Below, piece after piece: positions 35,369 through 44,506 of a stretch of DNA of 64,000 nt. Origin of the DNA: Amphibacillus cookii. GTDB lineage: Bacteria > Bacillota > Bacilli > Bacillales > Amphibacillaceae. Position 1 is the first letter of the stretch; the number at the start of each line of letters is the position of its first letter. The position numbers and the translations under genes were made by a program. The notes under the pieces were generated by a model. The model had not been told where the DNA came from. It did not search any database and saw nothing but the letters and a program-made list of their open reading frames with translations. Location of the stretch: assembly GCF_016908375.1 (NCBI RefSeq), contig NZ_JAFBDS010000004.1, positions 62,001 to 126,000 on the forward strand, written 5' to 3'.

Positions 35369-36778
35369 TCATTCAAGAGTAAAAGAAGCTAAGCTTGCCC
35401 GACCATTACCCGTATAAGTTAAGTAAATGGACTGAACGCCATCTGGAATGGCCACTTCTGATCGATATTCTGTCCATACATTGGTAAAGGCAACTGGAAT
35501 GGTCGTTAGTGCTTCTCCATCCCACGATGTTTTCACTTCAAACGCTCCACTGCAATAGCCCCTCACCTTAATAGTGATCGCTTTAATGCCTTGGCAATCA
35601 AAATATTTAAAACCTGCTGTAGCCGATTCTGTCATATTAGCAATATAACCTACCTCTTGGTCGCCGTCCTTACCATCTTGCGTAATTTTAGGAAATTGAG
35701 AATCCATCCATAAATCACCTGTATACATCGCCTCATCCTTACAGAACAGATGACATGCAATATAGGCTGGGTACTCACCCCTACCAGCAAGCGGACTACC
35801 ATTAGAACCACAGGAAGTCATTTCTACTTGAGGAATCGTCCCATCGCTTAGTATCTCAATCGGCTCCACACATCCTTGTCGACTGAAATTTGATCCGTTC
35901 GTATGGCGATGATAAAAAATATACCATTTCCCTTTTATATCAACGATACTCCCATGATTATTACCACCATAGTACATCGGTTTTTCAGCGGGCTTATACG
36001 TATCAATATGAAGATCATTGTTGCTTACAATCACCCCGCGATAAACAAAATCCTTTGTCGGGTGCTTGCTTGTCGCATAGCACAATTCATGCATGACAAT
36101 GGAGGAATAAATAAGATAGTAAGTATCACCTTTTTTCCTAATCGAGGGTGCTTCGAAAAATTCGTGCCCCTCAAAGCCACTACCCGCGCTATAAGGTTGA
36201 CTCGGCACGACAAATACCGGTTCCTCTAAAATCGTTAGCATATCTGCCCCAAGCACTGTTGCCATCGCCCCACTTCTTGATCGATCGCCCGGTCCACAAA
36301 AACCCGTATAAAGATAGGTTTTATCGCCTTCGGTTAATACACCTGGATCAAATTGAGGTTCATCACCTATTCGTTCTCCTAAGCATGTACCATCAGCATA
36401 ATGAACATAACCATAAAATTTGTATTGCCCAGCAGGTGTATCTGATACCGCCACGGAGACGATTGGAACCTTGTCTAACACATAGTACAAGTAATATCGA
36501 CCGTCTGGCCCAACAGTGACATCCGGCGCATAAAGACACATGTTAGCTGCTGCATTCAATGGATCATCGATTTTTTTATAAATCACACCTTCATAGCTCC
36601 AATCCGCTAAATTATCGGTAGGCGCAGACCAGCAGACGTAATCATTAAGACAATACGCATGGCCGTTAAAACGATCATGAGATCCATAAACATAAACACG
36701 GTCATTAAAGACATAAGGTTCACCATCAGGAATATACTCCCATGAGGGGAGATAAGGGTTAAATCCTTGTTTTTTCAT
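35369..36778 (-). CDS. Glycoside hydrolase family 43 protein with C-terminal sugar-binding domain
   Basis: 469 residues. The N-terminal ~320 residues show the five-bladed propeller pattern of GH43: NPYLPSWEYIPDGEPYVFND near the start, YAPDVTVGPDGRYYLYY in the middle, and the acid region GHEFFEAPS near residue 210. A later NNHGS...WYIFYHRH block completes the fold. The last ~130 residues resemble a CBM6-like beta-sandwich. No signal peptide is visible, so it would trim imported xylo- or arabino-oligosaccharides inside the cell; the precise bond is not determined. A cre-like site lies 133 bases upstream. The gene is single. Confidence 0.83.
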   Translation of the reverse strand: MKKQGFNPYLPSWEYIPDGEPYVFNDRVYVYGSHDRFNGHAYCLNDYVCWSAPTDNLADWSYEGVIYKKIDDPLNAAANMCLYAPDVTVGPDGRYYLYYVLDKVPIVSVAVSDTPAGQYKFYGYVHYADGTCLGERIGDEPQFDPGVLTEGDKTYLYTGFCGPGDRSRSGAMATVLGADMLTILEEPVFVVPSQPYSAGSGFEGHEFFEAPSIRKKGDTYYLIYSSIVMHELCYATSKHPTKDFVYRGVIVSNNDLHIDTYKPAEKPMYYGGNNHGSIVDIKGKWYIFYHRHTNGSNFSRQGCVEPIEILSDGTIPQVEMTSCGSNGSPLAGRGEYPAYIACHLFCKDEAMYTGDLWMDSQFPKITQDGKDGDQEVGYIANMTESATAGFKYFDCQGIKAITIKVRGYCSGAFEVKTSWDGEALTTIPVAFTNVWTEYRSEVAIPDGVQSIYLTYTGNGRASLASFTLE

Positions 36779-37652
36779 AAAAAAAGCACCACCTAAATTT
36801 AATTTTTAACTTCTTAGACCATCATTAAACAGCTTTGAATGTCCAGTATTTTATTTCGATATTTTTTGATGATACACTTTATTAATTACTTTCCCCTATT
36901 TCCACAACAAAGAAAGCGCTATCAAATAACGGCGCAACAAATATTAATAAACTACGACCTCCTTATATGCCTTGTGGCTTCTTTTTCAAACGGTTCACTA
37001 TTCTTTACATGCTTCTTCAAATCGATTAAAAATTTATCTAATACTCTTAAGTTACCGTATAGCGGAAATTATTTCAAGATTGTAATGGATGCTTTTCTAT
37101 TTGCTTGTCTGATTTACAAGCCAAGAAGGCCTATTCTAACTATTTCATACCCTTCCAGATCATTCTCATTGCACTAGACCAAAAGCTAAAAAAATATGTT
37201 TCACTTACAGGATTATAAAAAAACAATAACTTTACGAGCATTAAACCTATCATATAAAACCACTTTTTTATACAAACCTAAGCATGTCTACCCTTTGCTA
37301 ACCACTCAATCTAAACGATCATGCTCCCTAAATATATATAATGAAGCAGATTTTCCGTTTTCTACAAAATGCAAAACAGCCATAGTCCTTTTGAAATAAG
37401 GGCTATGGCAAAATATTGAGCTTGGGTCTCCACAAGTTACATTTATAAAATCATTACAGACAACCAAGCCCTGTCCTTAACGCTATAATTCCATTTATAT
37501 TTTGAGAAATCACTTTCATTTGACGTGCCAGATGCCTACCTGGCATATACTTTGCTATTTGCTACTTCTCTATTTCATTATAAGAAATTAATCGATTGAT
37601 ATGAATGTGACTTTAAATAATACTTATATTAAATTGGTTTTGATTTGAAGAG
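36779..37652. other. Intergenic region of about 870 bases, no gene supported
   Basis: AT-rich sequence. A 112-codon plus-strand frame at 36839-37177 lacks a ribosome site and reads like noncoding sequence. Besides the cre-like site at 36911-36924 nothing is recognised. Confidence 0.5.
36911..36924. promoter_or_regulatory. cre-like site upstream of GH43
   Basis: TGATAGCGCTTTCT (minus strand) matches the cre consensus at 12 of 14 positions. Confidence 0.45.
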
Positions 37653-38792
37653 CTATTCATTCTTAAACCAAAACTCACTTAAGTTGGCTCCACCACTAGT
37701 AGAAACAATATAAACATCATGAACACCACGCACGCTACTATCTAAATTCGGAGTGCCATTCCATTCGTAACTTGACCAACCTCCCGTCGGTCCGTAGTTG
37801 ACTGTCCCAATTCTTCTACCGCTCGGACTACCAATTCTTATATCAAAGCTTCCTTGAACAGATGATGCGTAACTGACCGCAAACGCATTATAACCAGTAG
37901 AAAAATTCACATTATTAAACTTGATCCAATTGCCCGGGCTGAAGGATCCTACTCCACAATTCCATGACGTAACACCTCTTGCATCATTAAAGTCACATGC
38001 TCGCAATTGAAAATCTTGAGCTACTCCCGGGGGTTGTTGACCACCACCTGTAGTTGGTGTATATCGAACCCACTCATAATAGGCATTTGCATTTTGCCCC
38101 GTGTAACGTCCCGCCCATTCATCGATACCATAGGTATTCCAAATGTTCATCATTATTTTACTTGGACTGCTAGGTATATTTTCTGTAGCTGTAGCAACTA
38201 ATCGACCATTAACATACCAACGAATATAGTTTGGCTGCCAATCAAATGCATATGTGTTAAAACTTTGAGAAGCATCAAAACCTAAATCATAAAGAATTTC
38301 ATTTCCACCAACACCGTTTGTGTAGTAATTAAACTGGACTTTTGTCGTATCGTTCCCTAAAAATTCTATATCTATTTCATCCCAAGGCGCGCCGTTATAG
38401 GATGGTCCAGTATATGTGAAAAATGAGGAAATCACGCCAGATACTTTTGCCGGCCTCATTGACACTTCATACAGTCCATACCCATAAAAATTATGCGTTG
38501 TATACTCGCCACTTTCATAATTATATGGACGTGCATACGCGTCATTTCTACGCAATGATAATTCTAGCACACCACCGCTAAAATTCACTCGATTAGCACT
38601 CCAATGCGAGCCGAAGAAAACGTCATTATTTCTCCAACCATCAGACATTTGCCAATTGTGAGAATCATGGTTATTAAAAGGGGCAAATAAGCTATCTCTT
38701 GTGACTGGATTGTTAGCGTGGATTACTGTAGGCAAAGATAACATAAATAGCGTAAAAATAAATACAATAACACTTTTTTTACCTTTAATCAT
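37653..38792 (-). CDS. bglS: Secreted GH16 beta-glucanase (lichenase) with CBM
   Basis: 379 residues. A signal peptide (about 1-26) ends PTVIHA. The GH16 catalytic domain (about 35-250) has the motif DEIDIEF, whose two Glu are nucleophile and acid/base. The order resembles Bacillus lichenases that cut mixed beta-1,3-1,4-glucans. A short Thr/Gly/Pro linker (PTTGGGQQPPG) leads to a C-terminal beta-sandwich of about 125 residues (AFAVSYASS...FWFKNE) like CBM6-type modules. It acts outside the cell to release oligosaccharides. AGGAGTG precedes the ATG. Confidence 0.88.
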   Translation of the reverse strand: MIKGKKSVIVFIFTLFMLSLPTVIHANNPVTRDSLFAPFNNHDSHNWQMSDGWRNNDVFFGSHWSANRVNFSGGVLELSLRRNDAYARPYNYESGEYTTHNFYGYGLYEVSMRPAKVSGVISSFFTYTGPSYNGAPWDEIDIEFLGNDTTKVQFNYYTNGVGGNEILYDLGFDASQSFNTYAFDWQPNYIRWYVNGRLVATATENIPSSPSKIMMNIWNTYGIDEWAGRYTGQNANAYYEWVRYTPTTGGGQQPPGVAQDFQLRACDFNDARGVTSWNCGVGSFSPGNWIKFNNVNFSTGYNAFAVSYASSVQGSFDIRIGSPSGRRIGTVNYGPTGGWSSYEWNGTPNLDSSVRGVHDVYIVSTSGGANLSEFWFKNE

Positions 38793-38949
38793 AACGAATC
38801 ACACTCCTATTTAATTTTATTTTTCAGAAATAGCAAACTGCAGTTAATTCTAATTAATGTGTCAGACCAAACTAAATTTAATTTCCTTGACCGCGCTTTT
38901 AAACTGTTAGCTTTGAAAACAATAAGTTTGAGTTGGAAAGTAAGTAGTG

Positions 38950-38981
38950 GTCGTTTTATGGACAGTTAGCTCTGATAAAGT
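38950..38981 (+). repeat. Dispersed repeat, fragment D
   Basis: GTCGTTTTATGGACAGTTAG with CTCTGATAAAG matches the 3' end of copies A and B, and is followed by AAAGACGAAC, like the start of a next unit. Confidence 0.5.
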
Positions 38982-39138
38982 AAAGACGAACTCAAATCAC
39001 CGATAACCTTCTAAATCATCTTTAGACTGATGAAATGTAATTTTAGCATCCCTCCTTAACATATATTTGGCTTAAAATCACTATGGAAACTAACAATGAC
39101 GTTCGGTCACCTTGCATATACGTGTAGACTGAAGTTCG

Positions 39139-39160
39139 CTAACTAACGCGCGTTAGTTAG
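39139..39160. repeat. Perfect 22-bp palindrome
   Basis: CTAACTAACGC followed directly by GCGTTAGTTAG, with no spacer. This is the form of a dimeric repressor operator (TetR-like), yet no such regulator gene is adjacent. Confidence 0.6.
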
Positions 39161-39225
39161 TGGGTAAGAAAAATTAAGAATAGACTTGTAACTGCAAGGG
39201 TGTCGTTAAGCAATCGCCAACAATC

Positions 39226-39239
39226 AGAAAGCGCTTTCA
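39226..39239. promoter_or_regulatory. cre-like site
   Basis: AGAAAGCGCTTTCA (TGAAAGCGCTTTCT on the other strand) matches the cre consensus at 13 of 14 positions. It is over 430 bases from the lichenase start, so its target is uncertain. Confidence 0.5.
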
Positions 39240-39395
39240 TTAATGATATTAAACTATTACACAAAACTTTTCAATCTTTTTTTGTAAAATTTTCCGAAAA
39301 TTAAAGTGGTGCACGTGATGCTAGCATGACAGCTTATATTTAAAGCACTTTTGCTAATAATATGATGGTATAAAAATTAGGAATGGAGGGTTTTG

Positions 39396-39539
39396 GTGCA
39401 ACCACCTAAGAAAAATTCAAAAAATACAGCTTCCAAAACAAACGCTACAAAAGTAAAGCAAGAAATTCAAAAAGATGTCAATGCAGGACAAGGTGACATA
39501 ACCGCACGCGAAGCTGGGGGATTAAAACACAAGAAGTAA
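39396..39539 (+). CDS. Short SASP-like spore protein
   Basis: 47 residues starting with GTG at 39396; GGAGGG lies 5 bases upstream. The protein is basic and polar: QPPKKNSKNTASKTNATKVK near the start and NAGQGDITAREAGGLKHKK at the end. The GDITAREAGG stretch resembles the DNA-binding signature of alpha/beta-type small acid-soluble spore proteins (GDLTARENGKIGG in some families), but the protein is shorter than usual. If correct it coats or packs with DNA in the spore and would be SigG-dependent; that is inference. A degenerate relative lies at 33972-34047. Confidence 0.55.
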   Translation: MQPPKKNSKNTASKTNATKVKQEIQKDVNAGQGDITAREAGGLKHKK

Positions 39540-39672
39540 ACAACAAGGGGAGGAGGTTACTTAACTTTTCCCCTTACTAAACGCTCTTACCTACGTTTCC
39601 AATTGTAAGACGTTTTACTATTAAAAATACGGTAGCTATCACTTTATGATTGCTACCGTATTCTCGTCATTT

Positions 39673-40005
39673 TTATTCTTTATAGGCTTCTTCAAATGCT
39701 TCCAAAAACTTATCTGGCAGCCTTAATTTACAGTAATTATCGACTATTTTCAGGCTCTCCTTTACAGATTGCTCATCGCTGTTTAATGAGCAAGTTTCGC
39801 CTAGAAATTCAGTTATATTCGCCTCTTGGTTTCCACATACTATGCCCGCACCAAAAGTACCATAGCGTTCATCTAAGTTACATTTAAATAGAAAGGAATT
39901 GTATAACATACATGCCACTTCGTTTTCATTAGTATTTATATACAACATATCTGCTTTATAGCTAAAGAAAGTTTCCACTATTTCATACAGTTTATGAATT
40001 TCCAT
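39673..40005 (-). CDS. Probable immunity protein for the LXG toxin
   Basis: 110 residues, acidic and soluble, beginning MEIHKLYEIVETFFSYKA. It starts 24 bases after the toxin gene on the same strand, the normal place of a cognate immunity gene in polymorphic toxin systems. I do not recognise its family. Two Cys (NSFLFKCNL and GIVCGN) are visible, but no membrane segment, so it would protect in the cytoplasm by binding the toxin tip. AATGAGGTGA lies before the ATG. Confidence 0.65.
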   Translation of the reverse strand: MEIHKLYEIVETFFSYKADMLYINTNENEVACMLYNSFLFKCNLDERYGTFGAGIVCGNQEANITEFLGETCSLNSDEQSVKESLKIVDNYCKLRLPDKFLEAFEEAYKE

Positions 40006-40029
40006 TACTTCACCTCATTTGCTTATGAT

Positions 40030-41655
40030 TTATTTAGGGAGCATTCTCATTGTGCTTGAGTCATAGATATAATTATTTCGTTTAAGATACTTATACTCTA
40101 AACCTAAAAAACCTTTATCGCCCACAGGATTATGAGAAAAATGAACTGTTTTACGCGCATTGATCACATCATCTAAAAATGCCTCATTATACAACTTAAA
40201 CATATCATTATCTGTTAAACCTTGGGACTTTTTAACTTCTCCCCATTGTGCACCTAAATCGAAATAAGTATGGTCTTTTCCAGCACGTGTTATATAACTT
40301 GTTTGTCCACCACCATCATATTTACCCAACATCACTTTATTTGCATTCGCATTTTTAACACTGGTTTCGTATACTTCAGTGTACGCTTTAAAATCAATTT
40401 TCTTTGCTTGACTGGGTAGTCCAGTTAGTTTTTTGGGTTTAAACGCATTATTTATTCCTCTCAACATATCTGGTGCAAATGGAGCAGCAAATAAGGTTGA
40501 TCCTAAAATACCTTGACTAAGACTCGCACTGCGCTGTTCGGCTGTTAATTCATTGCCAAGAACATCTTTACCGGTAATATATTCTGAGAAACCATTGGCG
40601 GCAGCTAAGCCGTAAAGTCCCATCTCTGCCTTTTGAATCGTCGAAAAGGTATTCGCCGTTTTATAAATATCAAGGCTTGTGTTAACGGCTTTGACCCCTT
40701 TAGTGGTTGCATATATGCCTTTGCCACCTTTGATCGCTTTGCCTGCCCAACCGACAAATGGGATAAAGCCAGCAGCGGCTAGACCGGCATACGCGATGCG
40801 TTGACCCGCGGTATATTCAACGCCGGTGACCGGATCGACCCCTGTGGAGGCGCGGATCGAGTCGTAATAACCAGTCGCTTCACCAACAAAGGTTTTCGTT
40901 CCGTCCCAAAGGACTTCATACCAGGCACGGTCTTGCAGTTCTCTCGCATGGGCTTGTTCTTGTTTGTGGTTGAGATATTCGGCAGTGTAGGCTTCGGCAT
41001 CCTCAATATTTTTGTAGACGTCGCTATTGTGATAAGCGTTGGCATCAAAGTGAATCGTTGACACGTCGCCACCTTGCAACGTTGCTCTAAAGAGCTCGTC
41101 AAATAATTCCATTAAGAAACTTTGTTCCGGTAAAGAGGCATGATATTCTTCACTTAATAATTCATCGATATCCTCAACTGCTTCAATCGTTTCCACCCGC
41201 TTCTGATGCAAACTGCTCATCTGTTGGTCAAATGCATCTCTCGAAAACGGACGGAGGGTCATAATGTCTTCGATCCCACTAAAAATCTGTTCTAATGTTT
41301 GTTGTTGATCACTGATCATTTCATCAGCCTGGACTTCACGTCGGGCAAGATCTTCACTTAAAAACGGGCTATCTACCTTGGTTTGACCACCTAATTCAAA
41401 GTCAGATAAGGTACCTGATACCCCTTCAAAAAAGGCAATTTGATGATCGATAAAACGATACCATGCATCGATCACATCCATTTGTCCTTGATAGAAACCT
41501 TTAATCGCTTCAGCCCCGCGACCTTCAAAGCCCTCTAAACCAACGATTTCTTCAAAGGAGTGGCGAAGCTGTTCAAATTGTTCTCGATAATCTTGGTAGT
41601 GCTTGACTCTCGCCTCCATTGTATCACGTAATCGCTCTGCATTTAACTGTTTCAT
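40030..41655 (-). CDS. LXG-domain polymorphic toxin
   Basis: 541 residues from the ATG at 41655 (GTGAGG upstream; a GTG at 41670 is less likely). Residues about 1-200 are the helical LXG domain that directs export by type VII (Esx/YukAB) secretion. A hydrophobic pre-toxin segment (about 275-320, GVDPVTGVEYTAGQRIAYAG) resembles the PT-TG linker. The last ~110 residues are the toxin tip, with KYDGGGQTSYITRAGKDHTY and FSHNPVGDKG. I cannot assign this tip to a known activity; conserved-looking Lys, Asp, His, Arg and Tyr would suit a nuclease or NAD-processing enzyme. The immunity gene follows immediately. No secretion genes are in the window. Confidence 0.82.
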   Translation of the reverse strand: MKQLNAERLRDTMEARVKHYQDYREQFEQLRHSFEEIVGLEGFEGRGAEAIKGFYQGQMDVIDAWYRFIDHQIAFFEGVSGTLSDFELGGQTKVDSPFLSEDLARREVQADEMISDQQQTLEQIFSGIEDIMTLRPFSRDAFDQQMSSLHQKRVETIEAVEDIDELLSEEYHASLPEQSFLMELFDELFRATLQGGDVSTIHFDANAYHNSDVYKNIEDAEAYTAEYLNHKQEQAHARELQDRAWYEVLWDGTKTFVGEATGYYDSIRASTGVDPVTGVEYTAGQRIAYAGLAAAGFIPFVGWAGKAIKGGKGIYATTKGVKAVNTSLDIYKTANTFSTIQKAEMGLYGLAAANGFSEYITGKDVLGNELTAEQRSASLSQGILGSTLFAAPFAPDMLRGINNAFKPKKLTGLPSQAKKIDFKAYTEVYETSVKNANANKVMLGKYDGGGQTSYITRAGKDHTYFDLGAQWGEVKKSQGLTDNDMFKLYNEAFLDDVINARKTVHFSHNPVGDKGFLGLEYKYLKRNNYIYDSSTMRMLPK

Positions 41656-42078
41656 CGGACGTAGCCTCACTTAGAAAAGATAAGAATCATCTTTTGTTTG
41701 GATATTTTTTATCAGTGGCGATCTTTTTTTCCTACCTTCTTCATTTAGGCTATTACACGTCGTTATTGATCAGCTGAGCTAATCAATCTGATTAGATTGT
41801 AATAACTGCTTATAAACTTATACTAATCGAACTGTTTTTTACCGTAAATAGGAAAAATGCTTTGTTTTTTAACCACTTATTCTAAAGTGAGGTTTTTTTC
41901 TCAGGCCTTAGGAACTAGTTTTTCAGGAGGTTAACTAACTAAATTTATTATGCTCAATTATTCACATTTGTAATTTACTGGTTTTTTTAATTACTTCTAA
42001 GTTTAAAGTTAACTACTTAACATTTCTGTTTTCATTGTATTTCACTCCAGTCGTGCGTGATTTAAATATTAATTTGTG
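41656..42078. other. Intergenic region, no gene seen
   Basis: 423 bases of AT-rich sequence upstream of the toxin gene and after the anti-sigma gene. No hairpin or promoter was clear enough to list. Confidence 0.45.
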
Positions 42079-42741
42079 TTACTTCTCCCAAATTAATTCT
42101 GCACGTTCTAAAATCGAAGCCCAAGAATCTTTTCCAGCAGTGACTTTTTCTACATCAAAATCTACATAATAAACAGCATCAATTTTGTCACTTTCCACAA
42201 GAATAAAAGTATATTTCTGCTCATTAGACCTTTTTTCATTATTAAAAAGATTCCTTGAAGGCGATTCGGTCATTGTTTTTGTATAAAAAATAAAACTCAC
42301 ATTCCTCTTCTCTCCATCAATTTCAAATGTCATAGGGTGCGTTTCATTAACACTTGCATAGCTTTCACCAAAATAATGGAAAGCCAATTGATTATCATCT
42401 TGTTTTTCAACTTTAAATAAATCTTCCGAATAAGGAATAACTGTTTCATAATAAAAAGCATAGGCAAATGCCCCGAATAATATGAGCACCGTAACAAAAA
42501 TGGAAGCAATTGAGATGATGACTTTTTTCTTACGCCATGTCTTATTAAGCTTTTGAATAATAGGTGCTTTATTTTCTGCTGGAATATACAATTTACGCTT
42601 CATTGTTTCATATTCCTTCTGGCATTTTTCACAATGCTGTAAATGCTGGTCTACCATTTCTTTTGTATCTTGACTAACGATCTCATCAATATAAAGCGGT
42701 AAAATATCTTGTATAATTGTACATTTAATCTCTTTCATCAT
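42079..42741 (-). CDS. Anti-sigma factor with zf-HC2 domain
   Basis: 220 residues. The N-terminal zinc-finger anti-sigma domain has CTIIQDILPLYIDE and HLQHCEKC (His and two Cys of the HxxxCxxC motif at about 33-40). One membrane segment (about 74-96, VIISIASIFVTVLILFGAFA) separates it from an extracellular sensor domain of about 120 residues. It should hold the sigma factor encoded just upstream at the membrane until a signal is sensed. It overlaps the sigma gene by 17 bases. Confidence 0.83.
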   Translation of the reverse strand: MMKEIKCTIIQDILPLYIDEIVSQDTKEMVDQHLQHCEKCQKEYETMKRKLYIPAENKAPIIQKLNKTWRKKKVIISIASIFVTVLILFGAFAYAFYYETVIPYSEDLFKVEKQDDNQLAFHYFGESYASVNETHPMTFEIDGEKRNVSFIFYTKTMTESPSRNLFNNEKRSNEQKYTFILVESDKIDAVYYVDFDVEKVTAGKDSWASILERAELIWEK

Positions 42742-43214
42742 TCTTCTCCTCCATATACTCGATAATTTGTTTTCTCGCTCTGTAATAGGTCACCCTTGCC
42801 CATCCTGCACTTTTTCCAAAGAGACGCCCGATTTTCTCAAAGGATAATTCGCCAAAAGTACGCAGTGAAAAGACCTCCTTATATGGATCAGTCATCGAGT
42901 GAAGAAACTGATGAACGATGAAGGCGTCTTCCTCATTCATCAAATGATTCACAATTTGCACGCCCATACATGATTCTCCTAGACTATCTATATCTATTTG
43001 TCGTTTATTTCTTTTGTAGTGAGAGAAATATGTATTTCTTGCGATTGTAAAAAGCCACGCTCGAATATCTCTAGAACCATCGAATTTTTCGATTGCTTTT
43101 AACGCCTTAAAAAACGTATCTTGCGTCATTTCTTCGGCTATACTCTCATCATGACTTAATGATTTGATAAACAAATAAACTTCTTTAAAGTATTTTTGGT
43201 AGATTTCCTCAAGT
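42725..43214 (-). pseudogene. ECF sigma factor gene lacking a normal start
   Basis: The in-frame sequence reads LEEIYQKYFKEVYLFIKSLS, then AEEMTQDTFFKALKAIEKF (region 2) and a region 4 helix-turn-helix (LSFEKIGRLFGKSAGWARVT). This is a typical ECF sigma factor missing only its first few residues. A TAA at 43217-43215 directly precedes CTT and no ATG, GTG or TTG opens the frame before region 2. The only available start is TTG at 43174, which would cut region 2.1 and has no good ribosome site. Either the start is lost, a sequence error exists, or an unusual start is used. The 149-residue form would be short for the family. Confidence 0.6.
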
Positions 43215-43438
43215 TACGAATAAAAAATGAGAAAACATAAAATCTTCAGCGTTCTGCTAGTCGCGCAAAGAAAATTCAAGCACTGAAGTTAAAGGTGAAA
43301 TAATTGCAATAAGACTCAAATTTCTGTAAAGAGAGGATTTATTGTACAAAATACGTTTTATTCTATTAAATATTGGAAAAAATGACACTATAGTTTTATA
43401 TTTTGTAGGATAAAGAACTGTAGAAAAGTGGTGTAACA

Positions 43439-44164
43439 ATGTTTGAATTTATAAAAGAAATACTAATAACCTTAGGGAGAATAACAACTATTTTACCATT
43501 ATTATTGATCATAACGATATTTATGGGAAAGCGGGCAATCGGGGAATTACCTATCTTTGACCTTTTGATCATCGTCATACTAGGAGCAGTTGTCGGTGCT
43601 GATATCGCAGACCCTGATATCAATCATTTTCCTACTGCTATAGCAATTATCGCAATTGGCATTATTCAAAAGGTTGTGGCGAAATGGAAAATCTCCAATC
43701 GAAAAATAGGTCGATTAATTACATTCGAACCAACTGTCGTTATCCAAAATGGGAAACTTATCAAAAATAACCTTAAGAAGATCCGTTACTCTATTGATAA
43801 TATCCTTCAAATGCTTAGAGAAAAAAATGTATTTGATATTAATGAAGTGGAAACAGCAATTATTGAAGCAAATGGGGCTTTAAGTGTGTTAAAAAAACCA
43901 CAAAAAAATACAGTAACGTTGGAAGATATGAAGATTGTAAAAACAACACCTTCGATTTCCTTTCCCGTTATCTTAGAAGGGACCATATACTCAAATGTCC
44001 TAAGAGATTTTAACTTAAATGAGACATGGTTAGAACAGCAATTAGCCTATCAAGGCGTTAACGAGATAAGTCATGTTTTTTTTGCCTCTATAAATCGCAA
44101 GCATGAATTACACGTTTCTTTAAAAGATGAGCATACTCTAAACATTCCACCTATAAAACACTAA
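43439..44164 (+). CDS. DUF421/YetF-family membrane protein
   Basis: 241 residues. Two to three N-terminal membrane segments (about 11-30, 38-57, 62-80) with the family stretch MGKRAIGELPIFDLLIIVIL are followed by a cytoplasmic alpha/beta domain (about 90-220). YetF-like proteins are widespread in Bacillus and linked to spore or envelope functions, but the activity is unknown. The intact gene has a related fragment at 60991-61057. It is transcribed divergently from the sigma/anti-sigma pair. A weak AAAGTGG site lies before the ATG. Confidence 0.85.
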   Translation: MFEFIKEILITLGRITTILPLLLIITIFMGKRAIGELPIFDLLIIVILGAVVGADIADPDINHFPTAIAIIAIGIIQKVVAKWKISNRKIGRLITFEPTVVIQNGKLIKNNLKKIRYSIDNILQMLREKNVFDINEVETAIIEANGALSVLKKPQKNTVTLEDMKIVKTTPSISFPVILEGTIYSNVLRDFNLNETWLEQQLAYQGVNEISHVFFASINRKHELHVSLKDEHTLNIPPIKH

Positions 44165-44506
44165 CTTGTCACTGACTTTATGTAAAAATTTGACTAACAA
44201 ACAAAAAACAGAATGCTAGGATGTTGATTACTTGACTGCTTCACTTAACCTTAATGAACCACCAATCACAAGAGCGATTTTATTTTTTCCGTGAGTGGCG
44301 AGTTGATCTAGTTCTTAGGTAATCTGTTCTGAGCTCAGCTATTTGCCTTATGGATTAGTGATCTCTTATTGCTCCACTTAAAGCGAAATATTTTCCAGGG
44401 AATACGATGTTCTAAATTTTTAATCAACAAAAAGAGCAAAGCGATAGCGACTAAATGTCTGACCATCCCTTTGCTTGTCATTGTTTGCTATTTATTTTTG
44501 CGTGTT
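44165..44506. other. Intergenic region with a terminator
   Basis: 342 bases with no gene seen. The terminator of the oxidoreductase operon lies at 44435-44475. Confidence 0.5.
44435..44475 (-). terminator. Probable terminator of the oxidoreductase/isomerase operon
   Basis: AGCAAAG pairs with CTTTGCT over a large loop; on the minus strand it is followed by CTTTTTG. It is about 30 bases after the oxidoreductase stop. Confidence 0.45.

Larger units (their letters stand above)
38793..39395. other. Regulatory-rich intergenic region before the SASP-like gene
   Basis: About 600 bases without a gene. It contains repeat fragment D (38950-38981), a perfect 22-bp palindrome (39139-39160) and a cre-like site (39226-39239). 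Confidence 0.5.

Noticed and set aside
36839-37177. 112-codon plus-strand frame in the gap upstream of GH43
   Set aside because: No ribosome site, AT-rich noncoding-like composition and no recognisable domain.
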